Source: Ichthyophonus hoferi
Taxonomy: Eukaryota; Opisthokonta; Ichthyosporea; Ichthyophonida; Ichthyophonidae
Reading direction: 5' to 3'
Assembly: GCA_002751075.1 (NCBI GenBank)
Contig: NAOQ01000014.1
Span: forward strand, 277,422 to 341,421
Length of the DNA stretch: 64,000 bases
Below are positions 50,588-63,703 of the stretch, in pieces. A program made the translations under genes and the position numbers. Numbering within the stretch: position 1 is the stretch's first letter; every line of letters begins with the position of its first letter. A model generated the notes under the pieces. That model made no database searches, had not been told where the DNA came from, and worked only from the letters and a program-made list of their open reading frames with translations.

Positions 50588-52741
50588 TTACCACGTAACT
50601 ACACTACTAGCCAATCCCAGCCCTAGCCCTAGAGAATCGCTCAAGGCCTCATAATTATTGTAATAATATTTTGCTTTTCCGATTATGTTCTCCTTTACAA
50701 TATCCTCTACATTATTCCATAGCTTCCATGTCAATATTTCCTTCTGATTAGTCTTTATATCCCCCAATACATTATCCACATCCTCTGCAATCCATATATG
50801 ATCGATTTGACTCTTTCTCACTCGATATAATATAACAACACCCTTCTCGTTATCATTGAATCCTTGAGCATTAAATCCAGGTGCAAGTAAAGGTCTGTAA
50901 AAATCAAGTGCAAAAGTAGGGTAATTATTACCGCCATCAATAAAGACCCTTTTTGCAGGCTCGGCCTTACGTGGGTTGGGTGGTAGTTTTGCAAGAACCT
51001 TACTTGCCCCTTGTGCCAGTACAGTACCAGAAGATAAACGTGATATGCGTAAATCACTGGCCATACACTCTAAGAGAGACTCATTTCTGCGTTTGCTTTT
51101 AGATGAGAACACTTCACAAAACCGTTCTGCAACCTGTGTGGCTGTGAAGTTGAAAAGCTCATCTGTAGTCTCACTGATATTTTTGAATATAATCAGTTAG
51201 TATCAATGAAAGGGGTAGAGAAATGGATATATGGATATAGCAGAAAAAACATAATGACACGTATATATGTACCAGAATGGATTATATCAATTGATTGATC
51301 ATCCTGGATAGTTATGAATACGTAGGGGGTAGAGGGTTGGACGGCACATAGTCAAGATAAGGGAGGCGTGAGAGATTTAAGATATAAAAATATTCTATGT
51401 GTGTAATGGATGCTTATATATGCACGAAAAGGTTCGTTTGAAGAATGAAGACATGACTTAGGGAGACAACGGCGGTAAAAGAAATAAGTCAAGGTAAAAA
51501 CAGGTCCAGGATAAAGAAATAGAGTAGTGTGTTGTATATATATATATATATATTGAGAATGAAAAAGTAAGTAAGCAGGGCTCATGAAATGATTGTCTCA
51601 ACACTTTTTAATGATAAAGAGAAGTAGCATAGAAATATATATATATATAACCAGGAAAGTTGTTTGGGAATGACATCAGCAAAACAACTGCAAATAATAA
51701 CTAGGATGTGAGAAAAACAAGTATATATGGAGAGCCTAGCAGGCAGATCTACAAAAGGAGAGAGAAAGAGGAAGACGAGCCTATAAAAAAACAAGAACAA
51801 AAACATCCAGGTTAGGAGGAAAATCAAAAAGATATATAAATCCTATCTATAAGAGATAACTATGCAATAATTATTAAGTACCAAGTATAGTACAACTTAT
51901 TTCTATAAAACAATGCATATACAACTGTAGATGGCAACAACGTTAGAAATGTAACTTTTAAGAATGGTGTTATTTATTGCTTTGTACTGAGGAAATCTGG
52001 CGATATGTAGAGATGAATTTATATTTAACTACAGCTTGAATAACCTCTACATAGACAGGGAGTGAAAAATATAAATAAATAAATAAATATAAAAAAAGAA
52101 ATAAATGAGTGAAACTTAAGCCCAATAAAGAAAAGAGGCATGCCTTCCTCCTTTGATATTGCACAGTACTTTGAAATATATACAAAATATAACAGCTATT
52201 TAGAAACCCAATGTTTCACATCTTACCATGATTCTGTATGTTCCTTTGCAGTTTGGTAAGACACACCAGTAGTTGTGCCACTTTCCTTTTTTTTTCCTTC
52301 GTAGATATTATTTTTTATAATCCTATCCCTATCTCCCTCCCTTCCTTTTACCCTATTATCATAGTTTCCTTTTTCTTTTTCCCTGTCCTCATGATTTTCT
52401 CTTAATCTGTCGGTCGCTCTATCCCTGTTATCATAATTTATTTTTTCTCTCTCCCGGTCTCTTCCTCTTTCTCTACCTCTGTCTCTTTCTCTGTCTCTAT
52501 CTCTCTCTTTCCCTCTCTCTCTGTATCTATATCTGTCTCTATCTCTGTCTCTATATCTGTCTCTATCCCTCTCTTTATCTCTTTCATCATAACTACTTCT
52601 CACTCTATCTGTAGTTCTCTCCCTATCATTATGGCCTCTTCCTTCTCTTCCTCTTTCTTCCTCTGTAGATCTCTCTCTCCTCTCGTTTAAACTTCTATCT
52701 CTTCCCCTTTCATTATTCCTGTCCTTCTTATTACCCTCCAT
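50588..52741 (-). CDS. Arg/Asp/Glu-rich protein with C-terminal NTF2/SnoaL-like domain
   Basis: Two exons: 52227-52741 (phase 2 out) and 50588-51173, sum 1101 nt, 366 residues. The start ATG (MEGNKKDRNNERGRDRS) is the first in frame; upstream the frame has no ATG before a stop. Residues 1 to about 145 are Arg, Asp and Glu repeats (RDRD, RERE, RYRD), the type of low-complexity tail seen on RNA-processing proteins. After a short linker, about residues 175-310 resemble an NTF2-like cone fold: an N-terminal helix (ATQVAERFCEVFSSK), RLSSGTVLAQGASKVLAKL, and a late strand KGVVILYRVRKSQIDHIWIA followed by EDVDNV. I infer a SnoaL/NTF2-like domain from this pattern, and no catalytic role can be given. 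The C-terminus has a short GLGLGLGLAS-type stretch. The intron (51174-52226) holds no supported gene. Confidence 0.75.
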
Positions 52742-52937
52742 TTTTGTGTTTGGTGAATACAAACTGTTAATTATTCTTTAGATATAAACCCGTTATTTAA
52801 ATAGTCACACACTTCTACTTTTTCTACCGACAAGCAACCTAAAAGCCAATGAAAACATGGAAGTTTAACCTTTTAAAGCTAAAGGGAATTTATAAAACTC
52901 CACCTATTGTCTTATGTGATGGCAATGCTTGGTGTGT

Positions 52938-52991
52938 GTTACTAATTTCCAGGTGATAATAATGGTTACTAGTTTCCAGGTGATAATAATG
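52938..52991. repeat. 27-bp tandem duplication upstream of the Arg-rich/NTF2-like gene
   Basis: Two abutting copies of GTTACTAATTTCCAGGTGAT plus AATAATG (52938-52964 and 52965-52991) with one mismatch (A/G). Each copy contains the E-box-like word CAGGTG. It lies about 200-250 bp upstream of the start codon at 52741. Confidence 0.9.
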
Positions 52992-54212
52992 CATTAATTT
53001 GACAAAGTATAATAAAAAAATGTTTCATTAAGTCATTCATTAAGCCATAATAAACAATAAACTGGTTAAAACAACAGATTTACTAAAGATATATATACGC
53101 GTCTATTTTTTTTTTTTTTTTTGACAAATTCTAATGTACAGTCGCTGTCTGATCTGTCCTATTAATAAAAATATTCTATTCCAATACTTACAATTCATCA
53201 ATTAACATACTTGTACTATCTATCATAAAATAAGGCCATCCACATTTTTCGATTAGTTAATGATACACAATTCCACAGTATAACATAATTGGAACTATCC
53301 AGAAAGTTGAAATTATTGACACCACAAAAAATCGTTCAAACACTATGGCATTCTTAAAATAGAATTTTGACGGGTCAAGGCTCGTACTCTTAAATATGCT
53401 ACGCAGATAACTGTTTAGTTAGCATTTATACACTATTCTCCACCTTCATAGTTACCAGTAAATTTTAAGACTTTAATACTAACACCAGTTTTACTGGCAT
53501 GTCCCTAAATTAACTTTTATTGTCCAAGTAACAACCACCTCACACTATGGGGCATTTGATTAAAGTTTGTATAAGAATCTGTGATAGTTCTAGTGACTTG
53601 CCTACAGGCTTCGAGATCTCTAATTGGTTTGCAAAAAAATAGTTGATTTTCCTGGGCTAGTGGTAGTAATAGCTAATGATGGTTCAAAGTTGTACTGTAC
53701 CTTTGATAAAAGTAAAGTGTTGGAATCGTGCTTTTTGTATGAACAGCTCGCGTCTGAACCGTTTTCATTATGCACAGGTTGCGTGTAAAATAGTCAAGGC
53801 TTTATTAGTTATTGCGTTCTACATTTATACTCACCTCCTTTTATCTTGATAATTCAATACTAATATATCCCACTTAGAATGGCTCCCAAACTAGCTATCT
53901 CATTGATGTAATGACATAGATATTATATATTGACAAATCATTTTATCAAGTTGATAACATATAATGCTTTCAAAGTTATTTTATGAATTGATTGAATCGT
54001 CAGCATTAAAACCAGTAAGATCATTTACGGATATTCCTAATAAAACTTAACTAGAGATGTGACTTTTTTCAGAGCAATAAGAAAATATAATACACAATAG
54101 AATAAATATAATCAAAAATGAGCTATAAAATTGCAGTGAGCGAGACAGTCATGAGTATTTGGAACAGTTTGTAAAAGGGCTTACATTATTAGACGACAGG
54201 TTCTTATCGGCA

Positions 54213-54218
54213 TTTATT
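54213..54218 (-). terminator. Possible polyadenylation signal of the MUN/C2 gene
   Basis: AATAAA on the minus strand about 170 bp after the stop codon. It is the nearest exact hexamer I saw, but such words are common in AT-rich DNA. Confidence 0.3.
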
Positions 54219-54389
54219 ATTAATCTTACTAAAAAGGTTGTTATAACATGAGTTACAACCTATTAATTCCGTAAACAAAAAATCTATACGAAACCAAATA
54301 TCCCAACCATATTTACTCATATTCTATATTGTTGTCAAAAAAGAAGTAAATCACATTACATTACATCTACTTCTATGAATTTTTATATA

Positions 54390-57300
54390 TTAAGACTCAA
54401 TAAACATTTTCATGCGCTCTTCACAAAATGTTTCAGCTGCGGCATCTCCAGTTCTTCCATTGAGGATACACAAAACAAATTTGCTATCACTGTCAGCAGA
54501 TGTCCTTAGAACATTATAAGTTGCCCGTATAGGTTGGTTAGGAGTTAGTGATCTGCGGAAAAAAAAACAGTTAGATGAGGAACTGGCGAGTCTACGCAAG
54601 TGCAAAAAGAACAGGTGAGCAAAACATAACACCACCCAGGAATATAAATTCGGATATGTTTCACATATGGATAGAAGTTAAAAACTAAAAACAAAACTGC
54701 ATATATATATATATATATAATGAATCTTTATGCCTACTCACCCTAAACGCAGAATAATCTCTCCAATATAGTCATCTTTAGCTAGTAGATCACTATCAAA
54801 TATCCGCATTTGCAATATCATATTGTCTGGTCGGTCTTTGATCAACCTGTGAGGCCCCCATTATGGAGTTAGCACAATAGCACCTTGTATGACATAATGA
54901 TTTATACGAACACAGAACTAACAAGGAAAGGAGGAAGTCCAGAGAGATAGAAGTACAGAGATCACCCCCACCCAACCCCTGGAAAGTGATAGAAAGAAAA
55001 TCCTACAAAGAAAATGACTCGTTGAAATCCGGATTGAGTGTGCTGTAGTGAATTTTTGATTTTAAGCATTTCGAATCCCCCGGCAGAGACGGAATGAGCC
55101 TGAGTAAAATATAAGGATCGGAAAATCCTGCTCGATAGAAAAAGCACATGTTAGTTAAATGAATGTTAATTAAACTGGATTTTAAACCAATATAATGAAG
55201 ATAGCGAATATTTTTATAATAAAAAAAAAATTTCTCCACTGCAAAATACCAGTAGTAAACATGGGAGATACTAGCCTGTGTAATTTTACAGCACAGTGAA
55301 ACACTGATTTAAATAAGGAAACAGCATGGTAATGCGTTTTTTCCGTGAAAAAAGTACGTTATAGATTAAAATAAAAAACGGTGCAGTCATACCAAGAGAT
55401 ATCAGTAAAGATAGATAGCTCATAAAAAAAATAACATACCATTAAGATCCATGGCAGGTAGGTCGCGGCAGTTATTAACTGTGTTGGTGTAATCGAGTTA
55501 GTTTCAGTAGATATTCGGCTTTGACTATTTTTTACTAATATATACAACAGTATTAGAGTTTAAGTTCTAGTGCATGGATGTGCGAAAAGAACTGTGCATT
55601 TGCATTGGTTGCCTAAGTGTGTAGAGACGGGGGCTACATGAGTAGCGCAATACAAATAAATTAACGTTATATTAATATATGTTGTAAGTAATGCTAGCAT
55701 TATAAGTTAAAACGTGTAGCACGCAATTTTGATTCGGCAAAGAAGCGAGCACCCAATCTGCATAATTCCGCTATTTTCATCTCTAGCGAACAAAAAAATA
55801 ATAGCAAAGAAATAAAATAAAGCCCTCAGTTATTGTTTTTCTGTACGTACCAGTTATATCCAATTTTCCCTTGTTAGAATACATGGTAAGAGATACATCC
55901 ATGCTACCATATTTAGCCATTAAAGCAGCATTGGCTACGGAGTGATGCTTTAAATACCATCGGTTTCGGTACGGCTTGTTCGGTTTAGCCAGTGGTTCAC
56001 TGAAAACGTAATTGAGGTGGTTAGATAGAAGAACTTTACATACAGGCAAAAATAAATAAAGTATATATGAATTAGTTAAAATACATACGCGGATAAAGAG
56101 CAAAGCCAATGAAGAAAAACATAAACATAAAGATATTAGCATATATATTAAAACTTACCTCATGTTAATTAAGACTTCGCCCATATAATCATCACCTCCA
56201 ATAAAATCATAATCATAGAAAAGGATTTGACAGGTGGTCTCGGCTAGTGATCGACCATGAAGATTACTGTTCAATATAATTATGTAGACTAGTAAGTATA
56301 TTAACATACTGGCTATAGGAACAGGGACGGAGATACTGAAATGTATATAAAGGTGTACACAATATATATATATATATATATAAACTAAAATGTAATGAAA
56401 CTTTAAAAGCTTAACAGGTAACCAGTTTGACATTATATATATAGTAAAAAGATAACAATGTACGCAAGTAATTTATGAAGAGAAAGAGACACATACAATG
56501 TAAATGATTGTTTGAAGACAGGGTGGAGTGTTTTGTAACACACTCTACTCTTCCGAGTCATAGGATGGCAGCCCTTGGTCAGCAGAGTAATGATGGCATA
56601 CGGGTCAGAATAACCTGTAAAGAGAAAATACTTGCTTTAGAAATTTACTATCATTACAGACATCATTGCACTTATAATATCATTACAATAGAGTTCCTTA
56701 GCTGCTCTTATAAAATTTTAGTCGCCAATGTTGTGTCATTTTCTTATCCTGTACCCCTATTTAATCATGCATAACACTCATTCATATATTTATATTACAA
56801 TTCCACAAAGATAGCTTCTCCCGTGAATTACAGTCAATAGCTCATAAATATAAACATTATTGACAAACATTAATAATCCATCAAGGTAAAAAAAAAACAA
56901 TTCTAAAGGAATATATAGTGGGTACTTACCATTATCATCCAAAGCAGGCAAGTTTTCAGCCTCCACCACTGGAGAGATATGTTTGTTTTAGTCAAAACAT
57001 AAACGTAACCATCCCGAATCTTGGGAAAAAAGAAAAAAGAAAAAAATACATACATATACACGTATACCGGCTTATCTTGTTATATATATATATATGTAAT
57101 AATAATAAGACATATGTGACTAAATAACTATGACAGAAGAGATGTCATACAAAAGATGGTAAGGGTGTCCTCGTTGGAGTCGTAAATGAATTCTCCTTCC
57201 ATTTCGCCTATGTTTATGGGCTCACTCTCATTCGCTGTATCTGATATCGCCTGGTCACCTTGAGAAACTTTATGAATCCGGCTTTGCTGTATGTGATCAA

Positions 57301-60300
57301 TGATCAATATATCAAGATACGTCTTCTATACGATATAAAATGAATAATATATTCTTTATGATTTTGAACACAAATACGATTAGAAAACAACCCGGAAATA
57401 TAAATAAACCAATTAATCAGCCAGCATCAGATCAGAGCCTTACAAACAATTCTTGCTCTAAATAACCTAGATCAATCTAATTAACAATGTTTGAGGAATC
57501 ACAAGGTAACCACCATCAATAGTAGGATATATCTACTTAAATCAAACCCTTAGACAATAAATAAATAATATATGGACCATGCACAGCCTATCCCAACATA
57601 TATTAAATAAATATAAACTTCTTGGCTCATCTATATAGCATACATATTCATATTATGAGAGTAAATACTATATATGTCCAAACCAAACAATAGCCAATAT
57701 ATTATAGCCAGTTAGTAGATTACAACCATAGAATTTTTTGAATACACACACACCACAACAGAAACATATAATGGTTTGCAAGCAGAAAATCGCACAAAGA
57801 AATTTTACAATCCTTGTGTATGTGACCTCAAAATCCAGATAGAAACTTAGAAAGATCGCCCATAGGTGGACCAAGACAAGAAAATTAAAATACAATAATT
57901 GCTACACATTAGAGAGGGGGTATGTGATTAGAATATATTCGAATATGCACACTATGATTGATAAGAGAGGTAAGAAACTATAACTTGTCTGGGTCAGAAC
58001 ACATACCATCTCTGCTTCCAAGTCATAGAACTTGGCAATCAGTAGATCAGTGGGTACAAACACCATTCCCAGATTTGCTTTTAACTTTAGGAAAGTCTGT
58101 AAACAAATGGTTACCAAGTCAGTCAATGGTATCATTAAGAAAGTAACTAATAAAAATTCCAATGGTTTTACATAATTACGTATATAAAGATGTAAAACAA
58201 ACAGTGTCAAACATTAGAAAGTAGATGCAAAAATGGGGGAAAAAAAAACAATAAAGGAAAAACTAGAAGAAAATAAAATAAATAAAACAGTTAAAAATGT
58301 GTAATAAAGTGCCTAAAATTGATGAGTTTTCAGGGTCACGTACTGCAGAGTCCAGTTTAGATAGCTTGATGCCATCACCTCCGGCATGGAGGTAGTTACG
58401 AAGCAACTGTAAATAACAGTGTAGAGGTTAGATTTGCTGGAGAAAACAGAGGGTCGAACTTCATATATATATATATAAAGGTATTCTGAAGCATACATAG
58501 GTGAACATTATAGAACCAAATCCATATGGGAGATATATAGAAAAACAGACCTAAATTAAGGACTTGCATAATTAATTTTAAAAAAGGTTGCTGAGAAGGC
58601 CGAAATATAAATATAATTTCGTAAAACTAATTACAACTAACTAGAACTAATGAAAACCAATTAACCTCATTATATATAACATATTGTGAGATGTTACCTA
58701 TGCGTGCCCTTATGAAACTAGAGTATCAGTTTCATTATTAATATTAACTTGGCTAGCTTTAATAAAACAGTAATAGGAAATCGACCTTAGCCGTGAAAAT
58801 ATCATACTCAGGAGTAGCATCAAACAAACGCAACCTTTTTCTGAGTTTTGCCAATATATTCAGGAATAATAGAACACAAAATAAAATAGAAGAGACAGAT
58901 GTATGCAGGGGAAACAATAATTAATCAAAATGGAAACAGGATATCTACAGTGGCACCGCAAGTCATGACGCCATTAAATCCATCCCTACATTATAATAAA
59001 CACTTTCTTACCTACTTCATTGTAATATCCTTTTCTGTATACTATTAACTTACATAAACAGTACATACGTACAATGGAAAACATTACATTCATGTCATAT
59101 CAATACTTACTTAACAAGTACATATAGATTATTCTACTGTGGGTAAAAAGAGTAGAGTATTGTTTTAAATAAAAATGCATGCATTAACACCTTACCGCTA
59201 GTGCCGTGCTAATGGAGCTCGCCTGCAGGCGCGTGACTGGAAGAACCATTTGATCTAGCGCAGGGGTCAAGATGGTATTGAAACTAAACACATGAAATTG
59301 TCAGCATATGTTATATGCTAAAATATTTCATTAATAAACATGTTTTTTTAGACAGCTTTTTTAATATAATAACCATAATACCAATAAGAACACTTCCTTG
59401 TTTTACAAGTAAGACCCTTTCTTTGCATAATCACAAGAAATATATGCTCATTATACCCCAAAAAATAAAACAATCCTTTTCAGTTATCTAAGTATGTAAA
59501 TTGGGTGAAAAAACATGACATGGAGATGCAAATAAAAATAGAAAAACTGCACTCATAAATACGATCTACTAACCAGTGCTCAATTATTTTTGGACAGTTT
59601 TCATGGTATAAGAAAATAAACAAACAGGTAGAATCGCAATAGGGTTGTAAGGGAAATGGCTTGTTGGATGTATACAATTAAAGGAAAAATTAAAAGTAAG
59701 TGTGACGAATTTTAAATTATCCAAAAATTAATAACAGATTGCACAGATTGATCAATAAAGGTAATCAAAATTGTAGATCCATTGCCAAAACTGCTGTTTA
59801 GCTAATTAATTTCTTCTCGAAAGCATTAGATTATACTATACTATATACTCTCTACACGACTATTTCCTTTAATAATCAAGTTGAAGAATAAAACGTCATG
59901 TTGGGAGAAAGAAAAGATAAGGGGAAGGCTTAGCCCTACCTGTTTACAATACGAATCCAAATATGAGTAAGAATAGACTGAAACACCTCCTGGTAGAGAT
60001 ACTGTGACAACACCTGTATATGCCCGTTTTAATCAATCTCTTCTACTTGCATATAGTGGTAATATGAAAATGCATACATGCATACACAAACTGACATTTC
60101 TGATAAGAAATCTAGCTTATAGATTATTTAAAGATTATATGGTTAATCAAAAAGTTGAGATGAATAGAAATTTTAGATCTTTCAATATAAATATATATAT
60201 ATATAATCAATGTTACAGGAATTTTTCTACGAGAGGTTAAAAAAAAAGAAAAAAAAAAAGCTGTGCAGAGAAATAATAAACATCGATGTATGTAGAGAAG

Positions 60301-63300
60301 TACTATATATCATACGCTGTGTCTAATAATTATTATATTATTATCTATATACCTATATACCATGTTTATTGTATTATTATCTCTATATTATAAATATTAT
60401 TTCTTACCCAACATATGATAGTTTATATGTACGTTTATTGATTCAATAGTATGTCGGTATGAAATAAATAAGGCTTATATTAAAAGAAATCAACTGAAAT
60501 GAGATAAAACAAGTTATAAATTAAAAAAATGAAGCTAAACAGGCTGTAAAGAAGAGGAGAGAGAAAGGGAGGACAAGGGGAGGAGGGAAGTAACTGACCT
60601 CTAGATTCCCATCTAGATATCTTATGAGGGGTGCCATGGACCTTTCTACCTCCTCGCTGGTTGCATATTCGTTATTTGCACCTGAGGCGGTATCCTTCGT
60701 ATTCGTATGTGTACCCATGACACGGCTCAGCGCGTAGGATAGACCACCACCATCTTCCTATTTTTAATGGGCTAATCAGCTCAATAGGCTTTTTATACTA
60801 AACCTATGATTGTGGATACATCATCTTATTACGCACCAGTTATATTAACAGCCTATATATATATATATTGGCATTTTAACAAACCTTTCAAGAACTATAG
60901 GTGATTTAGAAAAAGAAAAGCTAAAAGAAAAGCAAAACAAGTGTCTTGTTATAAACACTCTCGCACGTATATCTACTTTTAGACATATAACGAAGTATAC
61001 GTAATGTTTTTAGTTAATTAAAAAACTATTTCTACACTGGATCTGATAGTATAAAACCAATAAAACCGTTAATGGGGTAGGAAAGAACAAAGGGAAACGA
61101 ATGAGTAACTGGTGGGCGATGGTTGTATGAGGACAAAACTGGGTGTAGAGGAATGAGAGAGAGAGGGAGAGGGCTAGGTGCATATAAAACTAAATATGAC
61201 AGGCTGCAAGGACAAAGTAACACAGGTAAGCCAGATAATGAGTAGCATAAATGTTGTTAGACATCCAGGAATTGAGAGGTGAGAAACCATAAAGAAAAGT
61301 AGTGTAATCGGGAAAATGAATGAACAGAAAGTATCCTTATATATATATATACGGAGATAGTGTAAAGGCCAATCAATATATGAAGACGAGAGTAGTTTAG
61401 AAAAGTAAACAGGAGGAGTGAGAAGGAAATAGATAAGACTGGGTCTATGTAGGCTGTAATATTAGTTGTATTAAAAATGTTACATTGCCTATCTAAATTA
61501 CTAAGCTGTAGATATTCCTACCTGTCGGTCAATCTTGAAATTGCTTGGTTTGGCATTCTGATCTACTAGACCAATCATTTCCGTTAGATATTCCATTATC
61601 ACTGGCGCCATCTGACATGGAGATTGACGTATAAGATAAACCAAGAGAAAGAAAAAAGGTTTAGGTACACGAACATAAACAGAACAAAACAAAAACAAGC
61701 ATAAACACAAATTAAAATAGTGTGATAAGTAAACAACAATGAGAATAGAACATAATCAGCATACTAACTAATAAGCTATAAAAAACAATTATTATTGTGG
61801 TTTCCCTACCTGGTCTGCTAAATGATCAAGGCAGTGCTCCAGACTCTCTTTAACAAATTCGTATTGTTCGTTAAAAAGGGTATTGAAGGGTGGTTCAAAG
61901 GTTGATCCATGGCTGTAATATACATATGTTAGCCAGGTATTATATGTATAGTGTAGTGTAGTGTAGTGTAGTACAGTACTTATGAGTACACATACTGAGA
62001 ATTAGCAATATAAATAGGTATGAAATGCAATAGTACCGTGTTAGAAAACCATTCTAATTATGCTGATCAATATAACCAATACTGATACCATCTCTGAGAA
62101 TGACCTTTAAAGTTAGGTCTACAGATGCAACTAAATACATTAAATACAGTCAACCTATCGAAGTATCAAAGAAAAAACATATTTATATATACACAAATAT
62201 TATATATATATATATATATGGTATATAGTATGATATATTAAGAAATGGTATGGTATAGTATGCTACAATAGGGTATATTATAATATAGTATGATATAAAG
62301 GAATAGTACAATAAGCACTGCGGGGATAACCGTACACACTGTGAAGTTGCTGAACAATAGTAGGAAGGTCAAGTGTTTCATAGAGAGTATTCATCTGTTG
62401 ATGTGTCACCTCTAAATTGTTAAGGTGTATGCATTGCTGTATGCATATATACAATGTACACGCATGTTCACGGATGTGATCAAGTATTTGTGTGTGTGTA
62501 TGTGACATGAGAATAATGTAGTGTATAGTTTATATAAAGGGTTTTGAGCGATAAGGTATTTATAATTGGTTGGCCTTATGTATATGTCTGTATTTAGGTG
62601 GGTGGGTGGACAGAAGGAATGGAAGGATACGTGCACATTTAGTTGATTGTCTCTTAGCTGCATGTATTGCTACATATTATATACTATATACTACATACTA
62701 CATATTACATACTACATACTACATACTATATACTATATACTATATACTATATACTACATATTATATACTGCACACTACATACTATATACTCTATATTATA
62801 TATTATATAATATTACAATTATGTCTGCCCTTAAAGACCATATCATATTCACATGTACTCGAGTGACTTGGGTTTAATTCCTGGTAAACAAACAGTAATA
62901 ATTTCTAATTAATAGTTTTAATTATACATGAAGGCTGGAGGATTAAGTGAGGTTTCCGAGAGAGACGTGGAAATTTCCATATAATATTGTTAACGAATTA
63001 TTATAAATGTGTATAATTTTATAGTAAGTGATTAGCGTAAGCTACTATAATTGTAATGAAATATTGATCCTGTAGCACTCATCATATAATAGTATGTCAT
63101 ACTACAACGGATAGACCATGGGGCTTAACCTTGCAATCATAAAAAAGATAATATAAGTTCAGCAGTGTAAGTAGTTGTAAAGGAGGAGGAAAGCCAGACT
63201 AAATTTAGATAATAAGATAAATAGCTAAATAGATAAAAGAAAAATGGAGAGAAAAAAAGTTAGAAATAAGGCGTCATACCTCGCGCGTAACAAAACTAAC

Positions 63301-63703
63301 TGGTGCCGCTGTAGGACCGTCACTAGAACCTTCACTATTACTCAAGCAAAACTGAGACTTTCGTTGAAACTCATAGCGCATGTTCTCCGCGTATGTTGTC
63401 ACACCGTCGCAAATCATCTGTAGTGTCAAATATAGTCAGCCACATAACTACATAATTACATAACTACATAACAACATATGTCTCCGTTGCAACGACTTAG
63501 ATTTGATTTACATCCAATTATATATATGCATATATGCAAATGGAAAATATAGAACAAATACATCATTAGGTATATATTTCATTTGAGAATATTAAATTGA
63601 TTAAAGTAATTATTGCATACCTCAGACTTTTTGTTACAGTAGTTATTGTAATACACAGCAGTTTTAGAAATAGAACAAATGAGTTTAAATAGAAAATCAT
63701 TCA
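54390..63703 (-). CDS. UNC13/BAIAP3-like MUN-domain protein with two C-terminal C2 domains (5' end outside window)
   Basis: The family primes vesicles for Ca2+-triggered fusion by acting on SNAREs. Exons: 63621-63703, 63280-63417, 62336-62436, 61810-61912, 61522-61611, 60599-60757, 59940-60013, 59191-59283, 58786-58840, 58344-58406, 58007-58096, 57151-57286, 56930-56968, 56497-56614, 56159-56266, 55851-55999, 55440-55478, 55007-55127, 54742-54846 and 54390-54552. They give 674 residues to the stop. The first 350 or so are MUN/MHD2: CIHLNNLE, LIRYLDGNLEVLSQYLYQEV, NYLHAGGDGIKLSKLDSA (family YFHAGGNGLKK-LEKS) and TDLLIAKFYDLEAE. C2A (about 377-490) has LPALDDNGYSDPY and FYDYDFIGGDDYMGE; C2B (about 515-645) has LPAMDLNGFSDPY and FDSDLLAKDDYIGE. 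Both keep the Ca2+-binding Asp set. UNC13 relatives I know have one C2 after MUN. Exon 59191-59283 uses a weak GTGTTA donor; a better GTAAGG 5 nt upstream would break phase. Confidence 0.88.
61951..61980. repeat. (GTGTA)n pentanucleotide repeat
   Basis: Four exact GTGTA units followed by GTACA and GTACT, in an intron of the MUN/C2 gene. Confidence 0.85.
62221..62300. repeat. Degenerate pentanucleotide tandem repeat
   Basis: GGTAT, AGTAT, GATAT and related 5-mers in an intron of the MUN/C2 gene, just downstream (on the gene strand) of exon 62336-62436. Confidence 0.6.
62672..62816. repeat. Heptanucleotide tandem repeat (TACTAYA)n
   Basis: About 20 units of a 7-mer of the form TACTACA, TACTATA or TATTACA in tandem in the MUN/C2 intron 62437-63279. 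Translating it gives the repetitive YYILYT-type open frames on the plus strand, which are not genes. Confidence 0.85.

Larger units (their letters stand above)
52742..54389. other. Intergenic region upstream of the Arg-rich/NTF2-like gene
   Basis: About 1.65 kb between two minus-strand genes. It holds the 27-bp tandem duplication (52938-52991), a T15 run near 53107-53122 and a minus-strand AATAAA at 54213-54218 that may serve the MUN/C2 gene. No other exon is supported. Confidence 0.6.

Noticed and set aside
62570-62877. Two plus-strand open frames of YYILYT repeats
   Set aside because: Translation of the 7-bp tandem repeat inside a minus-strand gene's intron.
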